From Heracleum sosnowskyi (taxonomy: Eukaryota > Streptophyta > Magnoliopsida > Apiales > Apiaceae), in contig CM061238.1 in NCBI GenBank assembly GCA_030848705.1, positions 46,477,133-46,541,132 on the forward strand: 64,000 bases of DNA. Reading direction: 5' to 3'. The position numbers and the translations under genes were made by a program. The notes below the pieces were generated by a model. It saw only the letters and a list, made by a program, of their open reading frames with translations. It searched no databases and was not told the origin of the DNA. Positions 45,451 through 57,438 of the stretch are shown here, piece after piece. Numbering within the stretch: the stretch's first letter is position 1; every line of letters starts with the position of its first letter.

Positions 45451-47909
45451 TCAAGTTGATTTTGGTACCCAAGTTTCCTTGGGTCCTGTCTTGTTAGCCT
45501 TTGATTTCCCTCTCAAATCATTTTTCACTTGTGGCTCAGATTGAGTTAAATCAACCTTTGTCTTAGGTGTTGATCTTTGAGGGTTGCTCACAGTTTCATT
45601 CACAGCTTGCATAGTTGGAGGAACAAACATGTTATTCCATGGCATTTGTGGCATGTTAAACATATTCATGTAAGGGTTAGGCACAAATGGCATACTAGCA
45701 TATGGATTCTGATACTGTGCATATGGAGCAAACATGTTAGGCATAACAGGCATTGCAGGCATAGAAACATTCAATGCAGACTTAGGCATTTTCACATTAG
45801 CAGGTTTCTTAACAGACTTGCAATTAGTAGACAAATGATTAACACTACCACAATTAACACATGTCTTTCTAGGTGCATATTTATCAGGTGTGTAATTGTT
45901 GTGCTTGTTAATCCCTACTTTTCCATTTCTGTTATTCTTTTTATTGCCTTTAGTCTCAACTTGAACTTTCTCTGACTTGTCTTTCAATTGCTTGTTAGAC
46001 AAGTGACCTACATTAGCTCTTTCGACAGGCTTCTCAACTTTCTTAGTTATACTAGACTCACCTTGAACAAAGTTCTTGGTGACAGGACCATACTTGTCAT
46101 TAAGTCTTGTGAGTTTCTGTTTCTTTTCCTCTGTCAACGGAACAGCCTGATCCGTTGATGGCTCATCTGTCAACGGAACAACATGATCCGTTGACACATC
46201 AACCTCCAACAAGTGATCATTCTTGTTTGTTGACTCTTTTTCTGATTCTAGGACTTCATCAACATATCCTAGCTTCTCTTTGTTTTTCTTCCATGACTGC
46301 TAACAGAAGGATTTCATTCCTTGAACATTTATGATGTTATTAGCAACATTCCTAGAATCCTTCCATTTAGCAATCACTCTCTGTTCAGATTCTAATTGAA
46401 CCTTAAGAATATGTTCCCTTTCCAAGACTGCTTCAAGTTCCTTCTTAGCATCCCTACTGACACGCCTCATTTTCTCAAAATCAATGAGTTGTGCTTCTAA
46501 CATGGCATTCCTATCACTTAAGAGCTGATTAGTCTCCTTAATTCTAGAATTCTCCTTTGTAAGTGATTTAAGAGAAACACGCAAATTGTACAATACAGTA
46601 GACATGTCATTAATTGTACTATTGCATTCCTCTAAAGAAAGCTCAGAAAGATTAGTAGTAGTTACCTGATTGCTTGAGGAACTTGCTTCTTGCTCATGAT
46701 TGTCAGCCATTAGAGCCAAATTGACATATTCAACATCTTCATCAGAATCTTCATCATTACCAGCCCAATCATACTCTTTTGATACAAAAGCCTTTTCCTT
46801 TTGCTTGAGAAGTTCAAAATATTTCTTCTTGTACTCAACAGGCTCAAAACTCCTGTTGCCCTTCTCAGCTTTAGGTTTTCTGCAATCCCCAGCAAAATGA
46901 CCAAGGGTTCCACAGTTGAAACATTTAATCTTAGACTTGTCAACCCAATTACTTTTGTTAGGTTGAGAGTCTCTCCTTGGTGGTCTTGAGTCTGAGTTTC
47001 TCTTGAACTTTAACTTAGAGAATTTTCTTGACAGAAATGCAATATGGTCATCAATCTCATCTAAGTCATCCAAGTTGGTTGGCTCTTCCTCTTCTGTCAA
47101 TTTTCCTTTGCCCTTGCTGACATCACTCTTGCAACTAGCTCGACTAGTTGTAGTTTTAAAAGTCTCTTCATTGTCTTCTTCAAGTTGGTTCACAGATGCA
47201 ACCAATGCAACAGATCCACCCTTCCTCTGTACCTTCTCAATTTCTTCATCTTGCTCCATTTCCAGCTCATATGTCTTTAATGTTCCATAAAGCCTCTCAA
47301 GTGTGTAATCTTTGTACTCTTGTGTGTTTCTTAGAGAAACAGTCATAGGCTTCCATTCCTTTGGAAGAGCTCTAAGAAATTTGAGGTTTGAGTCTTTAGT
47401 TTGGTAGACCCTCCCATACAACTTTAATCCATTCAGAAGCTTTTGAAACCTACTAAACGTGTCATTTAGGGTTTCACCAGCTTTGAAATGAAAATGCTCA
47501 TATTGTTGTATGAGGAGTTGCATTTTGTTTTCCCTTACTTGCTCAGTTCCTTCACAAAGTGTTCTAACAGTGTCCCATACTTCTTTAGCAGTGGTACAGT
47601 TGATAAAATTGTCGAACATCTCTTGTTCCAAACCATTGAACAGAATGTTCATGGTTCTTTTATCCTTATGGACTTATGCAGCATCTTCAGCAGTCCATTC
47701 TGAGACTGGTTTAGGAATTTCTACATCAGGAGCATCATCTGGTAGTCCAACTCTAGATCCAATTCCCATAGGAACATGTGGACCTCTCTCAATGCATTCT
47801 ACATATCTCTCATCCATAGACATGAGATGTAGATGCATTTTTACTTTCCAGTGAAATTAATTGTCCTTGTCTAGACTGGTATCTTCACACCTGCATCCTT
47901 CTTCACCAT
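45451..47909 (-). pseudogene. Copia-3 gag with two CCHC knuckles and a coiled coil
   Basis: A start is likely at ATG 47909 (MVKKDAGVKIPV), with a frameshift soon after and in-frame stops near 47860 and at 47674. The long frame 47652-46300 carries the gag core (FINCTTAKEVWDTVRTLCEG; NDTFSRFQKLLNGLKLYGR). A first knuckle CFNCGTLGHFAGDC is at 46882-46923. Acidic residues and a long coiled coil follow (46620-46330). After a TAG at 46300 the same frame continues (46299-45451) with a second knuckle CVNCGSVNHLSTNC at 45820-45861, then a Met/Pro/Asn-rich stretch with YMNMFNMPQMPWNN. It ends at WVPKST, where the frame changes to pol. Gag forms the particle shell and binds element RNA. Two knuckles about 350 residues apart is notable. 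Confidence 0.88.
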
Positions 47910-47958
47910 GGCTTCTATTTTGGTCTTGATCTTTAAACTTCTTGTATGTTAGAAGCTT

Positions 47959-47970
47959 GCTCTGATACCA
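47959..47970 (-). promoter_or_regulatory. Primer binding site of Copia-3
   Basis: The plus strand reads GCTCTGATACCA, two bases inside the 5' LTR end. Confidence 0.94.
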
Positions 47971-47972
47971 AT

Positions 47973-48978
47973 TGTTAATCCCAAATGACCTAACATAATT
48001 GTAGAAGGGGGGTTGAATACAATTCTAGATATTTTCTTGAACTTAAAATTAAATAATGAAAACTGAACTGATTAAATAAAAACACAAGAAGTAAATAATT
48101 CAGTTGGATTGTTTGATGATCCAACTGAAGTGTTTTTATTGCGGAAATAATCTGTGATACAAAGATGTACACAGCTGCTCAATTACAAGAATGTAGAGAA
48201 GATTGCTCTCAAAAATAGCTAATACAATCTATTTGTTTTTCTTCTCTTACTTTTAAAGTAACTGCTACACTTGGTTATATAAGCCCAAGTTTACAACTCT
48301 ATTTTTGGCTACACTAAAAGTACAATGAGTAACCGCCAATAGTTTTCTTTTCATCCCTTTGTCCAGTGGTCCTTGGAGATCTTTGTCTTCTATCTATAAT
48401 AGTTTATTCCAAGAACCCAATTGGAAACTGGGATGTTTCCTTATTTCCAATGTCCATTTTAATGGTTTCCAATGCACTGTACCCTTCTACATCACCTTTT
48501 GAGCAGTCAGAGAACTGTCACTATCACTTTGTCAACTATTCAGAAAAGTAACAATGATTCGTTGATAGTAGGGAGATGTGTTTCGTTGATAGCTTTATTC
48601 TTCATTCCGTTGATGGTGTATTCCTCGTTTCGTTGATAAAGTAATCTTCATTCCGTTGATAGAGCAATTTTCAATCCGTTGACATGTCTTCACTTAGGCA
48701 AAATTACAAGGCATAATATATTTACAATTCACCAACCTATTTTGCCTATCTAGTACTTAGTCAACATGACTTAGAAAACCTATCTAATACCTACAACAAA
48801 ATGCATATCAAACTATGAAGTATTGTACAATGCAGTTGCTGCATCACTCATTTCGTTGATGAGCTACCTGTCAACGGATTGCTGCAAAGCATACCATTCC
48901 GTTGACAGCTACAAATTACTTTACACAAATTCTACTAAGTGTTTTATGTTTATCATCAAGAACAACATATTCCTAACA
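47973..48978 (-). repeat. 5' LTR of Copia-3
   Basis: 1,006 bases. On the minus strand it starts TGTTAGGAATATG at 48978 and ends TTGGGATTAACA at 47973. ATTCAACCCCCCTTCTACAATT is near the end. At least ten copies of the CGTTGA/TCAACG motif, in both orientations, lie between 48559 and 48905. The adjacent five bases are AGAGA (48979-48983); no matching copy is found at the left end. Confidence 0.9.
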
Positions 48979-49400
48979 AGAGACTAGTCACCGCCCTGTG
49001 CTGGTACTGCCAGACGGGAAGGGAGATTTTGTGATCTATAGCGACGCATCGCATAAAGGATTAGGGTGTGTGCTTATGCAACACGGAAAGTTAATTACGT
49101 ATGCATCCAGACAATTAAAGGAATATGAATTTAGATACCCTACGTATGACTTAGAATTGGCAGTGCTGGTTTTTGCTTTAAAGATTTGGAGGCACTACTT
49201 GTATGGAGAGGAGTGTGAGATTTACACAATCATAAGAGCATTAAGTACATTTTCCCAGAAAGAACTTAACATGAGAACGTAAAAGATAGCTAAAGCTAAT
49301 CAAGGATTATGACTGTGAGATTCATTACCACCCAGGGAAGGCCAATGTGGTGGCTGATGCCCTTAGTAGGAAAGAGAGACTTAAGATGATAACATCGTCG
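48979..49400 (+). pseudogene. gypsy B RNase H fragment
   Basis: It starts at the Copia-3 LTR. The frame at 48998 reads LPDGKGDFVIYSDASHKGLG, CVLMQHGKLITYASRQLKEY and ALKIWRHYLYGE. YHPGKANVVADALSRK follows in another frame at 49319-49370. It is the same family as gypsy A (5270-5659) and better preserved. The RT that should precede it is absent because Copia-3 interrupts at the RT/RNase H boundary and the other flank is lost. Confidence 0.88.
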
Positions 49401-50494
49401 GATAAAGTTAATCCAAGGATTTGAGAAAATGGAAATTGAGGTTAAGATAACCGGAAATGGTATTGAGAGACTATTTGAGGTTGCAATGCAACCAGAATTC
49501 CTGCAGAAAATCATGTTATGTCAAGAACGAATGACAAGTGAAGGTATAAAGTCAATGTTGGGGAAAGAATTAAAGGCTGAGAAAGATGATAAAGGAATCA
49601 TGAGGTATTTTTACTGAGTTTGGGTTCCTAATCTTCAAAAGATAAAGGATGCTAATTTTTCATAATGATTGATAAGAGGAACTGAAAGGATGAAGTTTGA
49701 AGTTAAGAGTACAACAAGGATTATTTAAAGGTCCTGATTGAGCCAGAACAAATCAAGGAATAAAGATCTGTCATAGAGAGACAGCTACACCGAGAGTAAA
49801 GAAATTTAAGGAAATGTGATTGGTGGCCGGATAGATAAAAAGGATATTATCAATTGGTAAATAAATATTGGATATGTCAGAAAATGAAGGCAGAACAAAG
49901 ACCTAGTTGACTATCACAACCTGTGGAGATTCCTGATTAGGAATGTAAGTTCTTGTAATGGATTTTGTGATAGGATCAACAAGAATCAAGTCGAACTATG
50001 ACGTCAATTGAGTTATAATTGATGGATTAAATGAGTCTACTCATATTTTATTATTAGCGGAAGACCTTCAATCGAAGAGTTAGGAAAGAGATAGTTGGTT
50101 GACATGAAGTTCCAGTCACCATCGTATTAGATAAGAACTAAGAATTAAATTCCAGATTCAGGAGGAGTTTTTCCAAACGTGTTTGGCTACGAGACTAAGC
50201 GCGATCACTACGTAGGATCCGTAGACCGACGGACCGATCGAAAGAAACATTTCAGACAACCGAAGTTACGGTAAGAGTTGTACCGCCGATTTCAAGAGTA
50301 GTCGGATGTTGATAAAATATGGATGTATAAGAGTACAAACAGAATTGGCTTATATAGAGCGCCCGGTAGATATCATAGACCGGAATAAGTGTTGTAATGG
50401 AACCAGAGTGTTGAAGAGTCAACCTGGAAACTGGAGATTACTGTATTGGAAGAGTAACCTTGGCTATTTTCTTAGATTCCGAGACGAAATCCTT
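49401..50494 (+). pseudogene. gypsy B integrase remnant
   Basis: Degraded catalytic-core sequence near 49950-50050 (VMDFVIGSTRIKS, YDVN, a stop, then IIDGLNESTHIL). The C-terminal part is at 50306-50470, with RVQTELAYIERPVDIIDRNK and then, in other frames, EESTW-like sequence. The Trp-to-stop change after YDVN is shared with gypsy A. The tail reaches the polypurine tract. Confidence 0.75.
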
Positions 50495-50509
50495 TTAAGG
50501 AGTGGAGAC
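50495..50509 (+). promoter_or_regulatory. Polypurine tract of gypsy B
   Basis: TTAAGGAGTGGAGAC beside TGTAATAACCCC. It differs from gypsy A by one base in the G run. Confidence 0.88.
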
Positions 50510-53500
50510 TGTAATAACCCCAAATTTTGGACTTAATTAAAAAAATTTGATGAATAGTAAATTTTGCTGATGAGAAATATTTTCAGACCACCCTATATGC
50601 AAGACATGGAATGAATGTTTCGAAGTTATATTATTGATGTATAAGGAGAATAAGTGAATGTAAACGCGATCAGAATCAGAAGATTTTCATTTGAGTTTTA
50701 TACCACTATTCATCGGACAATTGAGGATTTATTAATTGATCATTATGAGATTAAGAAAGTGAGAAGATCCATGATCAAATATTAAGCCAAGGCAATAAAA
50801 GGTCAAGAGGATATCCCCTAGCATTAGTGCAACGAAACGTTTTCGGAATCGCTCAAACTTATAACAAGATCTAGCAATGAAGCGAAAGCATAACGAATTA
50901 TGGATTAAACCCTAACAAAAGGGGAAGTATCATATAGGATCATCAAGTGCAATATATAAGAGGATTGGTGACACAAGCAATGACATAGGTGATGACAAGG
51001 TGATGAATCACCACCTTGTCACCATTTTGCCCAAAACCACCCAATGGATGACATGTGGCATGGGATGACAAAACACCATTAGAACCACACAAATGAGAAT
51101 TATGTAATTAGAATTGTTTTGACAAAAGAAAGGAAAAGAAAAACAAGCAAATATTCATCTTCCCCATTTCTTCCAAATTCTGCCCAGCATGAGCAAGGGA
51201 CAAAGAAAAATTCATAACTCAGAATCTACTCATCCTAAAATCGCCTAATTTGGACCATAGCTCCCTCAATATATACCCAAGGTACATTCAAAATTTCATG
51301 GCCATCCAAGAAGTGTAGCATGGTCTAAAATTGGATGAAAGTTGAGGCATGAATAGTGATTTCGAAAATACTAACTTGTGTTCTTGATTTTGTTCTTGAG
51401 GATTAAGCTAGTTAAGGTTGTTTAAAGCTCAAGCAAGGATAGTTAAGCCATTTTTAGTGTCTCTAAGGCAGCAAGGAAGGTATAACACCTCTGCCCTCTT
51501 GATATTAATTGAGTTTTATGCTTAAGTTTGTAGTATAGTTCGTTAACCATGTAGTATAAGAGATCCATGCATGTTTTAATGATTTTGGTTGGTTGAATGA
51601 GTTGTGGTTGATTGAGGTATGAGTTCTTGAGTTAGTATGAACTGTCCTAGAGTTGTAAATGATATATGTATGTATGGATTGTCTTGATTGGATGTTTGGA
51701 TTGGTTGTGAAATGGAAACGTTCGATGTATAGCCGTCGTAATGATGAAATATTTATTAACTGCCTTGACAGTGGTATTCGAGGCTCTTAATTTACTGTCA
51801 AGTGTGACCACTGACCATGATAGTGTAGTTCTTGTCTTGTAGTTTATTTTGGCTAAAGAATCGCATCCATCCGATTTACAGTTTAGGAGAAACACCCGTT
51901 TTAGTAAAAAGTAGTTTCGGGAAACCAAGACGTGCATTAGGTGAGCTTTGAAACAATGATCAATCCCTTTAAAAATGTAAATAGGTCATGATACTAAGGT
52001 GAATAATAGTATGGACAGTTAGTAAGATAACCGAGTAGGTTTCGTGTTCAAAGGATAATTTTTCGATTTTATAAAAATGTCGGAACCAAAGCTGCGCGAG
52101 GATGAATGGTTTCCGCACTCCGCTGACTTAAACTGCTGCTCTCGGGATTTTCATCCCTTGAACCAGAAAAACATTTTCAAACATTTTGTTCCATTCTTTG
52201 TCTAGATCGCGCACGCGAAAATGGTGTGTCATTTCAGTTAACAGTTAAGGAGATATGAGCATTTTAGTGAAAGTTGTACGAATAGTAACTTTCCGTAGCT
52301 CATCCAAGTTTGAAAATACATTTCACCAAGTTAAACCTCTGTTTTGAGATCAAATATTTTATGATAAATATTACAAATACTCAAAATGAGTTTAGAAGTG
52401 GTTTCATATTTAAATTTAAATTTTCAGATTTATTAAAAGTGTTAGAGTGCGAGTCGCGTAATAGTAACTCCATGAAAAGTCAACTCTAGGGGTACTATTT
52501 TGACCACCCGTTGTGACTGAGATAAAGGGTTATTTCAAGTTGATTCAAACACAATGTTGTTGATGAATAACATGACTACATGACGTGTTTGACTTATGGT
52601 TGACTTAAAGTGAGTGTCTTAAGGATAAACGAAGTATTATGAGTGAGTTGTTATGAGCGAATGATTACGCTAGGAGACTGAGCGAGTATTTCTTTGTTTA
52701 TAGATTTCCCGACAAATTCTCGAACCCCTAACAACCAAGGACTCAAGGCAAGTTTTCTCATTCCATGCTGTATTTTAAATTACAATATTCTGATGATTAC
52801 ATATGATATGATATCATGCAAGCTTTCAAACTTTACATCGTATATAGACGTGGTTGTATTTAAAAACTGATGAGATTACAATATGCATATGATAGATGCA
52901 TGCAAGTTTTTCAAACCCTACATCTGATATAAGATGTTGTTGTGATTTAATGTTGTGATATATACTGCTTTAATGCTGTAAAAAGGATGATAAACTAATT
53001 ATGCTTTTGATAAAGAGCTTTGTGAGATATATGGTTTATATGCTATGTAAATATTAGATATAAACCGGGGTTTTATAAAGGCTCTAAGGGTAGAGCACTT
53101 GTACGATGATTTTAAAACTTAGACCGATAGTCAAATTATTATTTTGTTTTGACTATACTGTCATAAGCTGGAGGGTCCAGAGACAGCTATATGTTCAATA
53201 TTGATTAAATATTCCAAGATTAATATCGTTGGATATTTAATGTGAGATATTTAAATAATATTATTATATATTATTTGAATATTTATTTAAATAAGTGAAT
53301 ATTATCTTGGAATATTCACTTAAGTAGAATTTTATTGAATAGTAATTCAATATTTATTATTTGAATATTTATTTAATTAAATGAATATTATTTTGGAATG
53401 TTCATTTAAGTAAGATTTTATTGAATAATGTATTCAATATTTATTTTAGGAATATTTATTAAATATTCTAAATATGATTTAAAAATCATAGAACCTTATT

Positions 53501-54430
53501 TATATTATTATTTAAGGTTCCAATATGTACTCAAATATTTCTGACTTTAGAAAAATTAATTGACTCTAGTAGGGGTTCCCAAATATTATTTCCGGGTTTA
53601 TTAAAATATTTAAATGCGAATAAATATTTCCTAACTCATCAAAAATTGGGAATCCAGTTCAAGGAGTCGAGTAAATAGTTTTACTCTCTCTATTCCTCGA
53701 AAATACTCATATCTTGGGATTTCTACCCTGTCCAGATTAAAGAATTTCAAACTCGCTAAATTCAGAAAATTCCGATTAACTCCTAGGTCATGATTTTCAA
53801 AATACTTGGTAATCGTTCGTTCTTTCGTTGACTGATGTCAACCCACATTGTGATTTACTCCTTTCAAACATTCTGGAGTAAGAAAATCTGAACTGTTGCA
53901 AAGGTTTGACAAGTATTTTGTACTTGGGGAACCAGGATTAAATTCTGATTCCCGTTTCATTGAGTGTTCATCCGGGACTAGGAGGAAACGTGTAAGAGGC
54001 TGTGGGACAGTCCATCAAATTATATGGCGTAAGAGGCTGCGGGGCAGTCCAGCAACTATCTCGCGTAGGAGGCTGTGGGACAGTCCAGCAGATACAAAGC
54101 CCGTATGCGGCTGGGGTGATAATCGTGTTAGGATATCGTCCATCTACTATTAGAAAAGTGTGAGTTCGATACAATGACTGATCATCGTGTATCGTGGTGT
54201 GTTGCAGAATGTCCCCTCCCTCCAATTGGAGTTGTGCTGCACATTGTAACGAAAGCCTAGGTGCTGAGTTACCGATAATGTGACAGTGATTGAACAATGA
54301 TGTTCCTCATACAGTATTTGAACTGTAAGGCATGTTTTGACAAAAAGATTTATCTAAACATCATTCTGTATACGAATGAGATTTCAAATGTTGCAAATGA
54401 TATATGAGCTTGCAGAGCTTTATATAAGCC
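50510..54430 (+). repeat. gypsy B 3' LTR, right end lost
   Basis: It starts TGTAATAACCCCAAATTTTGG and follows the gypsy A LTR in order but with clear divergence, including the AT-rich array (53250-53470) and the TGTATACGAATGA stretch at 54367. Alignment fades near 54430, about 0.9 kb short of the expected end, where a tandem array starts. It holds no coding motif. It contains the counterpart of the 622 bases missing from the gypsy A right LTR (about 50970-51560). Confidence 0.85.
53988..54100 (+). repeat. Three-unit 36-base repeat in the gypsy B LTR
   Basis: Each unit carries CGTA(A/G)GAGGCTG(T/C)GGG(A/G)CAGTCCA. Units begin near 53989, 54028 and 54062. It replaces the different repeat found at this LTR position in gypsy A. 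Confidence 0.8.
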
Positions 54431-54440
54431 GCAATATACC

Positions 54441-55020
54441 GGCTCGGAGCCATAGGCATATTTTGCAGCCAGGGTTCTCAGCAATAAGCAAACCAAAAAC
54501 ATGGAAAAAGTTTCTAAGTGATAAAACAATGAGCCCGGCCCGGGCTAAGCTATGCGGCCGGGCACCCAGCAATATGCAATCAAAAACTGGGGAAAAAATT
54601 CCTAAGTTAAAAACCATATGCCCGGCCCGGGCTAAGCTATGAGGCCGGGTCCCCAGCAATATGCAATGAAATAACCCTGGGTCGGACCCATAAGCATATC
54701 ACGCAGCCAGGGTTCCCAGCAATATGCAATCAAAAACTGGGGAAAAATTCCTAAGTTAAAAACTATATGCCCGGCCCAGACTAAGCTATGAGGCTGGGTC
54801 CCCAGCAATATGCAATCAAATAACCCTGGCTCAGAGCCATAGGCATATCACGCAGCCAGGGTTCCCAGCAATATGCAATCAAAAACTGGGGAAAAAAATC
54901 CTAAGTTAAAAACTATATGCCCGGCCCAGACTAAGCTTTGAGGTCGGATCCACAGCATTATGCAATCAAATAACCCTGGCTCGGAGCCATAGGCATATCA
55001 CGCATCCAGGGTCCTCGACA
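54441..55020. repeat. Tandem array with 149-150-base unit
   Basis: GGCTCGGAGCCATAGGCATA (or close) starts at 54441, 54679, 54828 and 54978. Between them, AGCAATATGCAATCAAA and ATATGCCCGGCCC(G/A)G(G/A)CTAAGC recur, the latter as a part-unit of about 92 bases. Units contain CCCGGCCCGGGC palindromes. GC content is far above the neighbouring LTR. Confidence 0.9.
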
Positions 55021-55215
55021 GAAGGAAAATAAGGAAAACAACAAAAGCTGAATAGCAAGACGATTATGTTAAAATATTCAGAGAAAAGTACAAGGACCCG
55101 GGTTGGCCGTACAACCCGGAAACATCCCTAAAGTTGTGAACAAACCAGCAAAATAAAGTTTACAGTTACAAATAGCTTAAGTAACAAGTCTTCAAAAGAA
55201 AATACATTTTTGGAA

Positions 55216-57438
55216 TTAATGGTCAGAAAGACCATTTGGAGAGGGCACGACCGGATTGGCTGAATGTGGAAGGAAGCTCGGAACAGGACCATCAAAAGGT
55301 TGTGGTTCTCCTTTCCCTTGCTCGATAAAGAGTTTAGCAGCTAGGAATTCACCAATGAAAGAGTCCCAATCAGCAGTTGGATCGGTCTTGATGTGTCGTT
55401 CGGCAACAAGCCAAGCACGAAGCACCTCAGGAGCACCAGCATCTGCAACGGCTTGGTCATAATCCGGGCCTTCTTTGAACTCGGCTATGATTGCTTCATG
55501 GGATTTGGCATTGTCCCAAAAGAAGTTGCCTGTTAGTTTCCTCCAAGTCACTAGCCGCCTTCTCGATCTTTGCAATTTCAGCTCGGAGTCCGGATATTTC
55601 AGAGTTCAGCTCGGACTCCTTATCAACATTTTTGGCTTTCAAAGAAGCAAGTTCAAGTTCCAAAGCCCGGATACGGGCATCCTTCTGATTTCCGAACTCC
55701 TTCGAAGCCTTGCGCTCGGACACGACAACACTTGCAGCGGCACTAATCAAGCCCCCAGTCTAAAGAAAACAAGTTACGATTAGCAAACCAAAATACAAAA
55801 ACCAAACAAACACAAAAATATTAACTTACATGAGCCCAATGGCCAACAAGACGTTGCAGACAGGCTTTGACACCGGATCTCTCCATCTCCTCAAAGTCGG
55901 CATCCGTAGGAATGTCCGCACACATACCGGCTAGCTCTGTCAAAGTAAAATTCCCAATCCGGATAGGTTCCTTGTCCGGGCCTTTACCCTCCCCATCGGC
56001 ATCAATCTTGTCAATTGTTACCTTCGTCTTGGGGGCGGTTTCTTGCCAGTATGAATCTTCCTTTTCTTCAGCGAACGTTGCTCCAGGTCATCGACTATCT
56101 CAACTTCAGCAGCGTTAACTAGGGGTTCGGATTGAGGGGGATTCGGAGCAATGGATTCGGCATCATCTTCCTTCAAAGCACTAGAGCCGGATCCTCCAAC
56201 TTCAACCGGACTCATAGTACTGTGGACACCACCAAGTTTTTTAAAGAAAGTAGCAAAAGCATTGCAAGACATGATGTTATACAACTCCGGTTGAAAGAAG
56301 GGCAAACCTGTGGAAAATAAAGAGTGAGTATCAGTAAATAAAAGAACCAGTTCAATTTACAAGGAGAATTATAGCAACTTACATCCAAGTTCAAACAATA
56401 AATCATGTTTCATGAAACTATCTCGAGTCAGTTGGAAACCAAGGCATTCACAAAATTTGTGAACCTGGGCCAAGGCCTCCCCTTCCAGAGTGTAAATATC
56501 AAAAACTTCTGCGTCAACCCCGGCAACTATATATGGCATGAATTCCAAATCCAAGCCTTTCAAAAAATAACTTCACCATTCCAGTACTTCAACGTTGATT
56601 GTTGAATGACCGGTTTAGCAGCGCCAGACGGGTAGCCACACTCTTCAGCCCGGAACCAGATCTCGTAAAGAGGCTCTTTATTAGACTGGACTGGCTTAAA
56701 AAGTTGATGGAAAAGTCAGAATGTGGGCTGATACCCCATCTTATCACAAGAAGCTAGAAACCAAGTCATCCACTTAACTCCCTTTGGAGTAATTTGTATT
56801 ACTGAGATTTTATAGACATATTTACACAAGTGTTTTATAAATTGATGGCACCTGGGGTTCCATCCAGACCGAAGGGTCTCTAGCCAAACACTAACGTAAC
56901 CATCCTTCGGCCTGTGGAAAATCCTTTCCCCGGGCTGAGGCCACCTCTAGCTAATTTTCGGACCTAGGTGGAATGCAGCCCGGACTAATTTATCCATCTG
57001 GGCATCAGGAAGACTTAAAAACTTCTCCTTCAAAGGATAATGAGCGTCACTAATACCCATTTTTGAAAAGGTGGCGTTGAACTCGGATTCATCGTAGGGT
57101 CCGGGATGGCCGAATTCCTGCCTACCTCTATAACAAATACTAAGATCCCTATAAAAAAATTCTTGCTCAATAGATGGATCCTTCTTCACAAAGAAATAGC
57201 TGGTATCCGACCAAAACCCGTCCGGAGTACTTAGCACATCGTCAGAAGGAGGTTCATGAACAAACAGTTGGGTTACTAGAGGTCCAGATTGTTTCTTCTT
57301 CTTAGCCATTCTACACCAATAAAGTTCTATTGTATCTGGAGGGTTTGAGGTCGAAGCGTCATTACAACTAGAGGAAGGGTCAGAAAAGGGTATAAGTACG
57401 CGACGGGAGCGATGAGCACGAGCCTTAATCCGAACCAT
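55216..57438 (-). pseudogene. Spliced pseudogene like the antisense extra ORF of Tat-lineage gypsy elements
   Basis: ATG at 57438 (MVRIKARAHRSRRVLIPFSD). I infer three exons. Exon 1 57438-56383; intron 56382-56308 (GTAAGT...CCACAG); exon 2 56307-55830; intron 55829-55760 (GTAAGT...CTTTAG); exon 3 55759-55216. Joining these sites keeps the frame (FELGC to LPFFQPELYN; GHWAH to TGGLIS). Exon 1 holds FVKKDPSIEQEFFYRDL, KDGYVSVWLETLRSGWNP and KMGYQPTF, recalling the 'putative gypsy type transposon' (Transposase_28) family; no search was run. Exon 3 has a coiled coil (IRALELELASLKAKN) and FKEGPDYDQAVADAGAPEVL. Lesions: stops at 56947 and 56716; frameshifts near 56560, 56040 and 55510. Tat elements are known to carry such ORFs antisense to pol, but no Tat pol is seen here. 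Confidence 0.65.

Larger units (their letters stand above)
42105..45472 (-). pseudogene. Copia-3 pol (protease, integrase, RT, RNase H)
   Basis: Protease: WYLDSGCSRHMTGDS near 45375-45412. Integrase: WHKKLSHLNF...CDACQKGK (44900-45030), MDLFGPVNVMS, RSDNGT and NGVVERKNRT (44500-44822). The linker near 43780-43980 holds a 24-base tandem repeat coding VDS(Q/H). RT: QEELNQFER, RNKM; LVAKGYSQ was replaced at its start by a frameshift; NGELEEEVYVSQPPGF; active site YVDDIIFGS. RNase H: YSDADYAGCKIDRKSTTG, ending KPLDESTFSRLV at 42105. Lesions: changes of frame near 44810, 44050 and 43450; stops at 44613, 44367 and 43173. The stops at 44367 and 43173 fit CAG or CAA changed by C-to-T. Copia-2 pol is the closest relative in the window. 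Confidence 0.93.
36913..48978 (-). mobile_element. Copia-3: Sirevirus-like element with mismatched 3' end
   Basis: On the minus strand: 5' LTR (48978-47973), primer site, gag, pol, a 540-base spacer, a very long third ORF, polypurine tract. The motif TCAACG(G/A)A, in both orientations, runs through LTR, gag, pol linker, spacer and third ORF, so these parts belong together. What follows the polypurine tract is not a copy of the 5' LTR. The element's right side abuts gypsy B RNase H and its left side abuts Copia-2 gag, so the locus has been rearranged after or during insertion. Confidence 0.85.

Noticed and set aside
45577..45975. 132-codon plus-strand frame rich in His and Arg
   Set aside because: It is the complement of the Copia-3 gag second-knuckle and Met/Pro-rich region and shows no domain of its own.
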